From Bacteroidaceae bacterium (GTDB taxonomy: Bacteria > Bacteroidota > Bacteroidia > Bacteroidales > Bacteroidaceae), in NCBI GenBank assembly GCA_017645305.1, contig JAGCPD010000073.1:1-64000 (forward strand): DNA of 64,000 nt, given 5' to 3'. The translations under genes and the position numbers were made by a program. Below the pieces are notes generated by a model. That model did no database searches, was not told the DNA's origin, and saw only the letters and a program-made list of their open reading frames with translations. Positions 31,376-39,083 of the stretch are shown piece by piece. Numbering within the stretch: position 1 is the first letter of the stretch; each line of letters starts with the position of its first letter.

Positions 31376-33138
31376 GTTGCTATTGTATCTTGACTGGGTT
31401 TCTCAACTTCCAGCTTATATTTCTTAACAATTTCTATAATCTGCTGCTGAATCTTGGCAGGTGCAACCCCTTGCAGGGTGCTGACCAGATTGTATCCTGC
31501 TTTACGTAGAATGGGAATTATCTCAGCAGGGATGCCTTTCTCTAAGAAGCGTTCATCCTTGTCACGGGGAGCCTTCACCTCGGGTTTCATCTGCGGGAAG
31601 AGCATTACCTCGCCAATCTGGAACTTGCCCGTTAGCAGCATTACCAAACGGTCGATACCTATGCCGATGCCAAAGGTGGGAGGCATACCGTACTGAAGGG
31701 CACGCAGGAAGTCCCGGTCAATAATCATTGCCTCGTCGTCGCCCTTTTCAGAGAGGCGCATCTGTTCCTTGAAACGCTCTTCCTGGTCTATGGGGTCATT
31801 CAGCTCGCTATATGCGTTAGCCAGTTCCTTGCCGTTTACCATCAGTTCGAAACGCTCTGTCAGACCAGGCTTGCTGCGATGCATCTTGGTCAGAGGCGAC
31901 ATTTCCACGGGATAGTCGGTAATGAAGGTAGGTTGGATGAAAGTTCCCTCGCAGGTCTCTCCGAAGATTTCGTCAATCAGCTTGCCCTTGCCCATGGTCT
32001 CGTCAACCTCTATGTTCAGTTTCTTGGCAACTTCGCGAATCTCATCCTCGTTCATGGGATAGAGGTCGTAACCCGTATTCTCCTTGATAGCATCCAAGAT
32101 AGGCAGCCGGCGGAAGGGGGCCTTGAAGGAGATGGTTTTACCGTCAATCTCCACCTCAGGCTTGCCGTTCACGGCTGTACAAATCTGCTCCAGCATATTC
32201 TCTGTGAAGCCCATACCCCAGTTCAAATCCTTGTAGCTGATGTACAGCTCCATGCAGGTGAACTCTGGGTTGTGGGTCTTGTCCATACCCTCGTTGCGGA
32301 AGTTCTTACCCATCTCATATACACCCTCGAATCCGCCCACAATCAGGCGCTTCAAATAAAGCTCTGTGGCAATTCGCATATACATGTCCTGATTCAAGGC
32401 GTTGAAGTGCGTCATGAACGGGCGGGCAGTAGCACCACCGGGAATATTCTGCAGGATAGGTGTGTCAACCTCGGTATAACCTGCATCATCCAAGATGCGA
32501 CGCATAGTGCGGATGATGGTGGCACGCTTCAGGAACGTCTCTTTCACGCCAGCGTTGACTATTAGGTCAACATAGCGCTGACGGTAGCGGAGTTCTGGGT
32601 CATCGAACGAGTCATAAATATTACCTTCAGCATCCGTCTTCACAATGGGCAGCGGCTTCAGGCTTTTGCTCAACACGGTCATCTCCATTACGTGAATGCT
32701 GATTTCACCCGTTTTTGTGCGGAATATATAGCCTTTCACACCGATGAAGTCACCTAGATCCAGACACTTCTTGAATACTATATTATAAAGGTCCTTGTTT
32801 TCATCGGGGCAGATGGCATCACGCTGTACATACACCTGGATGCGACCCTTTGAGTCCTGCAGTTCTGCAAAGGCGGCCTTACCCATGATGCGCTTGCTCA
32901 TGATACGGCCAGCCACACTTACAATGGGACTGTTTTCCGGTGTTGCAGTCTCATGCACATCGTTACCCTCCTCGTCCTTGCCAATGATAGGAAGATCTAC
33001 AAAGTCCTTAACGATGTCGGTGCTCCATGCTGTTACGGGATATTCTGCAGCAGGGTAGGGGTCGATGCCCAGGTCGCGCAGTTGCTGCAGGTTATTTCTG
33101 CGGACTATCTCCTGTTCGCTCAGTTCCAGTATATTCAT
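31363..33138 (-). CDS. lysS: Lysyl-tRNA synthetase, class II
   Basis: This 591-residue class II synthetase has an OB-fold anticodon-binding domain near residues 70-175 and a catalytic domain with motif 2 around F-R-N-E-G-M-D-K-T-H-N-P-E-F-T and motif 3 G-I-G-I-G-I-D-R-L-V-M-L near 475-485. A C-terminal extension of about 75 residues past motif 3 is commonly seen in Bacteroidetes LysS. It is the first gene of the lysS-gpsA-pgi-HAD group, driven from the promoter at 33262. Confidence 0.95.
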   Translation of the reverse strand: MNILELSEQEIVRRNNLQQLRDLGIDPYPAAEYPVTAWSTDIVKDFVDLPIIGKDEEGNDVHETATPENSPIVSVAGRIMSKRIMGKAAFAELQDSKGRIQVYVQRDAICPDENKDLYNIVFKKCLDLGDFIGVKGYIFRTKTGEISIHVMEMTVLSKSLKPLPIVKTDAEGNIYDSFDDPELRYRQRYVDLIVNAGVKETFLKRATIIRTMRRILDDAGYTEVDTPILQNIPGGATARPFMTHFNALNQDMYMRIATELYLKRLIVGGFEGVYEMGKNFRNEGMDKTHNPEFTCMELYISYKDLNWGMGFTENMLEQICTAVNGKPEVEIDGKTISFKAPFRRLPILDAIKENTGYDLYPMNEDEIREVAKKLNIEVDETMGKGKLIDEIFGETCEGTFIQPTFITDYPVEMSPLTKMHRSKPGLTERFELMVNGKELANAYSELNDPIDQEERFKEQMRLSEKGDDEAMIIDRDFLRALQYGMPPTFGIGIGIDRLVMLLTGKFQIGEVMLFPQMKPEVKAPRDKDERFLEKGIPAEIIPILRKAGYNLVSTLQGVAPAKIQQQIIEIVKKYKLEVEKPSQDTIATWTV

Positions 33139-33189
33139 TGAATCAATTTACAATTATTCGATTTACTATTTATGATTTTTGCCTAAATC

Positions 33190-33256
33190 CTGTTTGGCAA
33201 TTTGCGGTTAGAGAATTGACTAAAGTCTAATGCCTAACGCCTAAAGTCTAATTTGC
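33190..33256. repeat. CTAAAGTCTAATGCC word repeat
   Basis: Words of the TTAGACTTTAG family, here as CTAAAGTCTAATGCCTAACG and CTAAAGTCTAAT, fill the lysS leader just downstream of its promoter, so they would be transcribed as part of the 5' untranslated region. Confidence 0.6.
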
Positions 33257-33261
33257 GGCTG

Positions 33262-33269
33262 CAAAGGTA
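33262..33269 (-). promoter_or_regulatory. TAnnTTTG promoter for lysS operon
   Basis: The minus strand reads TACCTTTG 123 bases before the lysS start. The leader carries the word repeat at 33190-33256. Confidence 0.6.
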
Positions 33270-33310
33270 CAACATTTATTGCAAATCCCCAACCATGTTG
33301 GGGTAAAATC

Positions 33311-35806
33311 TCATTTTACCACTTTTTTGCCACCCACTATGTAGATGCCCGGCTTACATTGAACATTAACCTTTCGTCCACTCAAGTCGTAAACGGTATT
33401 ATCATATTTTTCACTTTTCACTCTTTCATTTTTCACTTCGCTGATTCCGTCGGTATCTACTTTGTACATTCTTCTGTTCATGATAATGAAGCCAAATCCA
33501 AGATCTATGTCGTGTTTCATTATAGTGTTGCCTTCTTTCACCCAGCCTTTCAGCGGACTCCACCCTCTGTATCCGTTTTGTTTGGCAGCAATTTTAACGG
33601 TATAGTTGCCGTCTTCCAGTTCTTCCGGCAGATTGCCGCTGAAATCAAATGTATTGGGGTACATTTGGTAACTGCCAAGAGACACGTTTAGTTTCTGAGT
33701 ATTCCCAAAGGCGGTTAAAAGCGAGTCTGCTTCATCATAGATAACCATGGAGAATTGACCTACGAATTGTTCGCTTCCATAGTTCAGTACGTTGCTCATC
33801 TGCATTTCTATACACCTGGTATCTGCATTGAAGGATGTAACCTGCATATCCGTCACTTGCAGGTTGGCGTAGAATTCGGGCAGTTCCTCCTCGGTTTCTT
33901 TGTGATAGATAATCCTGCCTTCTTCCAGCCAGAAAGGAATGTAAAGTTCTTCTCCGAAAGTTCCGGTGTCAAATTTGAATCCCGTAACTTTTCCCCATTC
34001 CAGATAGCCTGATTGTTTGGCAACTATATAGAAGCGGTATTGCCCGTCTTCCAGGTAATCCGGCAGTTTCCCTTCAAAAGTGATGGCTTTTGGCAGGTAG
34101 CCGAGTTGTTCCATGTTAGCCAGGTTGGCAACGTTGCCGAACGGAGTAATCAGGTTGCCCTCGCTATCCGCTACGGCCATGCGCAGGCTTCCTGTGAAAG
34201 GCTTTGCCGCATAGTTCAGGGGGAATGTAACTCTTAAAGAGACAGAGAGATCCTCCAACCCTTCGCCTAAATTCAGAAGTTCGTTAACCATCATGTTGGG
34301 CGTATAGCTTTCTGTAATGGTAGTAACAGTAAGGGTAAGGGGTGAAGGATATGTCAGCGTTTCCCATTTTTCGCTGCCGTCAACCTTGCTGCGCAGAACT
34401 AATGTATAGTCGCCCTCTGCAAAATCGTTAGGTAATGAAGAACGGATGTTAATGCTTACGATTCCATAGGAGAAGGGCACTCCGTTTAGTTTTTGCGTAC
34501 TTCCTACCAGTATTTCCTCCCCCTTGTCATTCTTCAGGTAAGCCTCTATCTTGCCCGAGAACGTTTTGTAGCTATAGTTGAAAATGTTTTTCAGCGTTAT
34601 GGTAAAATTGTGTGTGAAATTGGGATTAATTCTTGCAGACGAAAGAACCACCTCTTCTGCCTGCCAGATGCATTCCCTGTCTTGTTCTCCGTTGTCGGGT
34701 TGGATGCCGATGATTGCTTCGTGTCCCTGAACGAAGTCGTAGTTGCCTGCTTCCATGGCACTTAACTTGAAGTAGTCATCACAATTCCCTTCCCATCCCC
34801 AGTTAACGTGGTAGAATGGATAGCCGTCTTCATCGGCTTTATATCCGTCAATGACAAAGGAGTGTCCGCCCTCTGTCGGTGAGGTGGCGGCGTATATAAT
34901 AGGCCGAAGGCTGTTCAGTTCGTTCAGCATTATTGTCTGCCACTCGTTGGTGGTCATGTAATCCTTGTGGATGCAGGCCATGTCGGGGTCGTATCCGAAT
35001 TTTTCCACCAGTGCCTTTACCTGACGGGTACTGGTTGCCGAACTCTCTTTCAGTCCAAAGTCCATCTCTGCTGCTATGGCACAGACATAAACCAAGTCGG
35101 CCACCGCATCACGTTCCCTTTCCGTCGTACCGTCTTTGTAGGTGTCGCGTATGTAAGGCCAGTTGAACTTGATGGCCTGAAGGTTCTCCTCTATGGGAAT
35201 CTGATTGGTACGGGTAACATACTCAACATGGCCGATGGCCGAATCGGGGTACTGATAGTAACACAGTGTCTGGGCCGTACTGATGGCAACACATCCTGTA
35301 ATGCATCGTTCCCCGTTCCACATAGGGCACTTGTTGTTAAAGGGAGCGTTCTGTCCCCATTGGGTTAGGAGTAGGGGACCCACCAGTTCCTGCATACCCT
35401 CTATGAGTCGCCTGTTCAGTTTCAGAGGCATTCCGTTTCTTAGCGCCTCGTATTCCTTGACATAGCCGTCCAATAGTTCCTGCATTCCTACAGGGATGTT
35501 CCGGGGATCAAAGCTTCTGCCCTTTGAGAAGCCCAGTACGGGTGTCATCCGCTCATCGGCCGATATTACGGCATAGCCGTCATCTCCAGCCTCACAGATA
35601 TAGAAGGCATCCTGCTGTCCAGTCTGCAGTTCAGATGCCGTTATAACCCGGCGGGTCTTCACGGCCTTGGCTTTCTTTCCCCATCTTGTGGGACAGCTCA
35701 GGATAGAATCGGCAATATGCTTTATATCTGCCATCTTGCGTTGTTGTGCCATGCCGGGTGTTAATCCCAGTAGCCAGCAAGCAATTAAAAGGATGGTTTT
35801 ATTCAT
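33311..35806 (-). CDS. Secreted C10-family cysteine protease (streptopain-like)
   Basis: This 831-residue exported protease has a signal peptide ending A-Q-Q, a propeptide similar to the streptopain inhibitor region (about 25-130), and a peptidase C10 domain. The catalytic Cys172 lies in I-T-G-C-V-A-I-S and the catalytic His315 in G-G-H-S-F-V-I-D-G-Y. Three beta-sandwich repeats follow (about 395-780). The C-terminus is a Prevotella-type sorting domain, Y-D-L-S-G-R-K-V ending G-K-K-V-V-K, as in the interpain/PrtT group. Just before that motif a word repeat is translated in frame. It probably degrades host or dietary protein outside the cell. Confidence 0.88.
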   Translation of the reverse strand: MNKTILLIACWLLGLTPGMAQQRKMADIKHIADSILSCPTRWGKKAKAVKTRRVITASELQTGQQDAFYICEAGDDGYAVISADERMTPVLGFSKGRSFDPRNIPVGMQELLDGYVKEYEALRNGMPLKLNRRLIEGMQELVGPLLLTQWGQNAPFNNKCPMWNGERCITGCVAISTAQTLCYYQYPDSAIGHVEYVTRTNQIPIEENLQAIKFNWPYIRDTYKDGTTERERDAVADLVYVCAIAAEMDFGLKESSATSTRQVKALVEKFGYDPDMACIHKDYMTTNEWQTIMLNELNSLRPIIYAATSPTEGGHSFVIDGYKADEDGYPFYHVNWGWEGNCDDYFKLSAMEAGNYDFVQGHEAIIGIQPDNGEQDRECIWQAEEVVLSSARINPNFTHNFTITLKNIFNYSYKTFSGKIEAYLKNDKGEEILVGSTQKLNGVPFSYGIVSINIRSSLPNDFAEGDYTLVLRSKVDGSEKWETLTYPSPLTLTVTTITESYTPNMMVNELLNLGEGLEDLSVSLRVTFPLNYAAKPFTGSLRMAVADSEGNLITPFGNVANLANMEQLGYLPKAITFEGKLPDYLEDGQYRFYIVAKQSGYLEWGKVTGFKFDTGTFGEELYIPFWLEEGRIIYHKETEEELPEFYANLQVTDMQVTSFNADTRCIEMQMSNVLNYGSEQFVGQFSMVIYDEADSLLTAFGNTQKLNVSLGSYQMYPNTFDFSGNLPEELEDGNYTVKIAAKQNGYRGWSPLKGWVKEGNTIMKHDIDLGFGFIIMNRRMYKVDTDGISEVKNERVKSEKYDNTVYDLSGRKVNVQCKPGIYIVGGKKVVK
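33398..33439. repeat. In-frame GTGAAAAATGAAAGAGTG repeat in C-terminal linker
   Basis: This GTGAAA-class repeat is translated as V-K-N-E-R-V-K-S-E-K in the C10 protease, directly before Y-D-N-T-V-Y-D-L-S-G-R. Its position matches that of the different repeat in the giant M60/sialidase gene. Confidence 0.65.
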
Positions 35807-35871
35807 TGATAGCTTAGACCTTAGACTTTGTGAATGTAAACTGTAAATGATTTTTTACTTTTGACCTGCGG

Positions 35872-35890
35872 TCGAGCCTGCTCACGCTCG
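35872..35890. repeat. TCGAGCCTGCTCACGCTCG repeat
   Basis: This 19-base segment matches the left arm and loop of the palindrome at 10174-10207 with few changes. Here it lies between the C10 protease start and the SPFH gene end; the right arm is degenerate. Confidence 0.45.
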
Positions 35891-35950
35891 GGATAGCTTA
35901 AACAAGCTTAGCTCTCCTCTCGCTCAATCGCAGCTTTCATTCTTTCATTT

Positions 35951-36913
35951 TCAAACCCCTCCCGAGTTGATAACGGGCTGAGCCGGCTCATCGGCACAGA
36001 GTACCACCAGCAGGTTGCTAACCATGGCAGCCTTCTTCTCCTGGTCAAGTTCCACTATGCTTTCTTCCGACAGTTTGTCAAGTGCCATCTTAACCATGCT
36101 GACGGCACCATCCACAATCTTCTCACGGGCTGTGATGATGGCAGCAGCCTGCTGACGACGCAGCATAACGGCGGCAATCTCGGGAGCGTAGGCCAGATAG
36201 TTGATGCGTGCCTCTGTAACCTCCAGTCCAGCCATGGCCAGACGCTCGTTCAGCTTGTCGGTAAGCACGTCGTTAATTTCTGTAGCCCCGCTGCGCAGCG
36301 TTATCACCTCTTCTTCCTTCGTGTCCTCGTTGTCGTAAGCATACATGCCGGCTACTTCGCGAAGGGCGGAATCGCTCTGAACGGCTACAAACTTTTCGAA
36401 CTTGTTCATACGTGCCGTGGCAGAATTGCCTACCTGGGCACCGGCAGCGTTAGAGACATCCGTGTCAATATCAAAAATAGCCTTGTAGGTGTCTTTTAGT
36501 TTCCAGACCACCACCAAACCGATAAGGATGGGGTTACCAGTCTTGTCGTTTACCTTTATGGGTTCGGCATTCAGGTTGCGTGCACGCAGGCTCACATTCT
36601 TAACGCCCATAAAGGGGTTCAGCCAGTAGAAGCCTGTCTTGCGGAAAGTGCCTACATATTTGCCAAAGAAAGTCATTACCTTGGCCTGATTGGGTTCCAG
36701 CATACTGAAACCGCAGCAGCAGATAATGCTTGCAATGAGCAACACTACGGTCAGCACAATCAGGAATGCAAAGGGACGGCCGGCATCACTCTCCATTATA
36801 CTTTCGATAAAACAGAAGAAGGTAGCACACCATAGCAGAATATCAATAAAAATCATCAGAAATCCATTCAGGTATCCACCTTTAAACTCAAATTCCTTAC
36901 TCATTGTCTCCAT
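35951..36913 (-). CDS. SPFH/Band 7 domain membrane protein
   Basis: This protein of about 320 residues has two N-terminal hydrophobic helices (about 15-35 and 46-70) followed by a stomatin/prohibitin-type SPFH domain (about 75-270) and an E/K-rich helical tail. Such proteins form large membrane-bound oligomers and scaffolds; the exact role here is unknown. The start is set at 36913 (M-E-T-M-S-K-E-F) and not at 36994, because the promoter box at 36969-36976 lies inside the longer frame. Confidence 0.88.
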   Translation of the reverse strand: METMSKEFEFKGGYLNGFLMIFIDILLWCATFFCFIESIMESDAGRPFAFLIVLTVVLLIASIICCCGFSMLEPNQAKVMTFFGKYVGTFRKTGFYWLNPFMGVKNVSLRARNLNAEPIKVNDKTGNPILIGLVVVWKLKDTYKAIFDIDTDVSNAAGAQVGNSATARMNKFEKFVAVQSDSALREVAGMYAYDNEDTKEEEVITLRSGATEINDVLTDKLNERLAMAGLEVTEARINYLAYAPEIAAVMLRRQQAAAIITAREKIVDGAVSMVKMALDKLSEESIVELDQEKKAAMVSNLLVVLCADEPAQPVINSGGV

Positions 36914-36968
36914 AATATTTATCTTTTTTGTTTTTGTCCTTTTTGTTGATAACTTTGTTATCATCAAA

Positions 36969-36976
36969 CAAAGATA
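36969..36976 (-). promoter_or_regulatory. TAnnTTTG promoter for SPFH gene
   Basis: The minus strand reads TATCTTTG 55 bases before the chosen start codon and rules out the longer reading frame. Confidence 0.6.
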
Positions 36977-37024
36977 CAAAGAAGCCGCCAACAATCAGTA
37001 CCTTTTCCATTCAATTAACATCTT

Positions 37025-37075
37025 TTTAACATTTGAATTAAATTTTCAATTTTCAATATTCAATTTTTAATTCAA
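37025..37075. repeat. CAATTTTCAATATTCAATTT word repeat
   Basis: An AATTTTCAATTTTCAATATT repeat fills the gap between the divergent SPFH and fusion genes, just upstream of the latter's promoter. It is of the AATT class also seen inside the helicase and giant genes. Confidence 0.55.
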
Positions 37076-37082
37076 AAAAAAG

Positions 37083-37090
37083 TACTTTTG
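37083..37090 (+). promoter_or_regulatory. TAnnTTTG promoter for metallopeptidase/nuclease fusion
   Basis: TACTTTTG ends 9 bases before the ATG at 37100, so the message is nearly leaderless. This supports 37100 over the in-frame TTG at 37088, which lies within the box. Confidence 0.55.
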
Positions 37091-37099
37091 CATCCGGTT

Positions 37100-38617
37100 A
37101 TGCAAAAAGTTGGTTTTATAGAGGATTCTGAGCTTGGTCGCATCATATTGTGCCAGAGCAGCAGAGCCAGACGTTTTACTTTCCGTTATACGCAGGAGGG
37201 TTTTTCGTGTACTCCCCCTGCCAGGTTCCGGCAGTCAGACCTGTTACGCGCCATAGAAGAACTGCGACCCCGTCTGAAGGCTATGAAGGAACGGTCTGAA
37301 GAGTGGCATAGGGAACATCCCCGGCATTTGTTGATGTCTGAGGAAGTGGAACGTCTCCGTCAGCAAGCCAAACTCCTCTTTCCGCAGCGTTTGCAGGCTC
37401 TTGCCGCTGCCAGAGGTCTGCGGTATCATAAGCTTAGCATCCGTAAGAGCCGTACCAGATGGGGCAGTTGCAGTAGCAAAGGCAATATCAGCCTTAGCCT
37501 GTACCTGATGCTTGTGCCCACTCATTTGCAAGACTATGTGATGCAGCACGAGCTTACCCATTTGGTGGAGATGAACCATAGTCCGCGTTTCTGGGAATTG
37601 CTCGATGAGGCTACTGGAGGAAGAGCCCTTCGGTATCGCCGGGAACTTAAGCAGTTTGCATTCTTCATTCTTTCATTTTTCATTTTTAACTTTTCCTTCC
37701 TTCACTTTTCACTTTTCTGTCTTCCTGTAAAAGCAGAAAAAGTCATGTGGTACAATGTGGAAAATGTCTTTGACACCCAGCATGATACATTGAAGAACGA
37801 TTACGATTTCCTTCCTCAGGGCACTTATCGGTGGACGCCTTGGCGCTACTGGAGGAAGCTTGACAACATCTCGCGTGTCATAGCGGCAGTTGCAGAACAG
37901 GGCGGATGGCCTATGCTGGTAGGTATGTGCGAGGTAGAGAATGATACCGTCTTGCGCGACCTTACCCTCCGTTCCCCTCTTCGTGCTGCCAAATACCGGT
38001 ATGTGCATTCCGAGGGGCCGGATCTTCGGGGTGTAGATTGCTGTTTGCTCTATCAGCCATCCCTTTTCCACCTTTTGGGCAGCGAGGCAGTCAGGATTCC
38101 CTCTGCAGAGCATGGACTGCGTCCTACCCGCGATATTCTGCACGTTTGGGGGCGCTTTGTGCGTACCGATTCGCTCCTTCATGTCTTTGTACTGCATTTC
38201 CCCAGCAGGGCGGGAGGCGATAAGGCCAGTACGCAGAACCGTATGCTGGCAGCCAGGACTCTTTGTGCAGTCCTTGATACGCTTCAAGGGCAGCGTGTCC
38301 TGGTGATGGGCGACTTCAATGCAGAGCCCAAAGACCCTGTTTTCCAACCTATCCTACAGCGTCTGGTCAGCCTTATGCCGCAGAAGCGCAGGGAGTTGAA
38401 GAAGGCTCAGGGTACTTATTATTATCAGGGGCTATGGGGGTACATCGACCATATTCTTGTATCCCCCGCCATGAAGGATTTCTGCGAATCCCGTGCCCAT
38501 GTAGCCAAATTCCCCTTCCTGCTTACAGAAAAGGGAACTCCGTGGCGTACTTTCCAAGGGCCGGTATATAAGGGCGGCTACTCTGACCATCTGCCCATTT
38601 ATGTCCAGGTTAAGTAG
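37100..38617 (+). CDS. YgjP/DUF45 metallopeptidase fused to secreted endonuclease/exonuclease/phosphatase domain
   Basis: One open frame of about 505 codons joins two normally separate proteins. Residues 1-185 are a YgjP-like (DUF45/WLM) zinc metallopeptidase with H-E-L-T-H at 150-154 and a following N-H-S-P-R-F-W. Residues about 212-505 are an endonuclease/exonuclease/phosphatase domain: W-Y-N-V-E-N-V-F-D start, M-G-D-F-N-A-E at about 403-409, and G-Y-S-D-H-L-P near the end. Related nucleases normally begin with a signal peptide. Here the join, residues 186-211, is a hydrophobic stretch made from a TTCACTTTTC-type repeat, so it may work as a membrane anchor or internal signal. Either the repeat removed a stop codon and fused the genes, or the nuclease uses an unusual internal start. 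No in-frame ATG lies between the domains. Confidence 0.8.
   Translation: MQKVGFIEDSELGRIILCQSSRARRFTFRYTQEGFSCTPPARFRQSDLLRAIEELRPRLKAMKERSEEWHREHPRHLLMSEEVERLRQQAKLLFPQRLQALAAARGLRYHKLSIRKSRTRWGSCSSKGNISLSLYLMLVPTHLQDYVMQHELTHLVEMNHSPRFWELLDEATGGRALRYRRELKQFAFFILSFFIFNFSFLHFSLFCLPVKAEKVMWYNVENVFDTQHDTLKNDYDFLPQGTYRWTPWRYWRKLDNISRVIAAVAEQGGWPMLVGMCEVENDTVLRDLTLRSPLRAAKYRYVHSEGPDLRGVDCCLLYQPSLFHLLGSEAVRIPSAEHGLRPTRDILHVWGRFVRTDSLLHVFVLHFPSRAGGDKASTQNRMLAARTLCAVLDTLQGQRVLVMGDFNAEPKDPVFQPILQRLVSLMPQKRRELKKAQGTYYYQGLWGYIDHILVSPAMKDFCESRAHVAKFPFLLTEKGTPWRTFQGPVYKGGYSDHLPIYVQVK
37655..37732. repeat. In-frame T-rich word repeat at gene fusion joint
   Basis: TTCATTCTTTCATTTTTC, TTAACTTTTCC and CTTCACTTTTCACTTTTC words are the reverse complement of the GTGAAA/ATGAAAG class found between genes. 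They encode a Phe/Leu/Ser-rich hydrophobic stretch that joins the two domains. Confidence 0.7.
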
Positions 38618-38632
38618 CATTTCCTTTCCTCT

Positions 38633-38805
38633 TTTCCCTATCATATCTCCAATACATCTCCAATATATCTCCAATTCCTCTCCAATTCATACAAACGGAG
38701 ATGTATTGGAGGGAAAGCGGAGGAGAACTATGGAGAAATTGGAGAAAACATAGAGGAACAACGGAGCAGAAATAAAGCATTAACGGGCTTGAATTAGACA
38801 GATGG
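38633..38805. repeat. Long-hairpin repeat element A
   Basis: The left arm is an 11-bp tandem array (CATCTCCAATA, TATCTCCAATT, CCTCTCCAATT). CTCCAATACATCTCC at 38647-38661 is perfectly complementary to GGAGATGTATTGGAG at 38697-38711. A purine-rich tail follows, and then a segment with ACGGAGCAGAAATAAAGCAT and TTAACGGGCTTGAATT at 38761-38795. The tail is shared, with small changes, by element B at 58200-58345, while the hairpin arms differ in sequence. No coding frame is seen. Confidence 0.7.
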
Positions 38806-39019
38806 GCAAGAAACTTCAGTTTAGATTCTGCCTTTCGATGTATCCTAGAGCGTTCTGCTTATTAATCCTGTTTTTTGCAAGTACCTTTTATTTCCCATAT
38901 CCAGAACAACTTTAAAATGTGCTGACATAGCATGGGTTAGGATTGAGGGGGAATCCAGATAGTTTTCTTTATTTAGAAGGAATAAACTGGTTATTTTTTG
39001 CACAAAGAGAAAAAAATGT

Positions 39020-39027
39020 TATATTTG
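39020..39027 (+). promoter_or_regulatory. TAnnTTTG promoter at head of CHAT island
   Basis: TATATTTG matches the -7 consensus and lies 56 bases before the chosen start of the first secreted protein. It lies inside the longest possible reading frame and so argues for a later start codon. Confidence 0.55.
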
Positions 39028-39083
39028 CCTCCAGAAAAGGGCGTTTTATGAAGTTAACAGGTATAAAATGCAATTTTGTGGTA

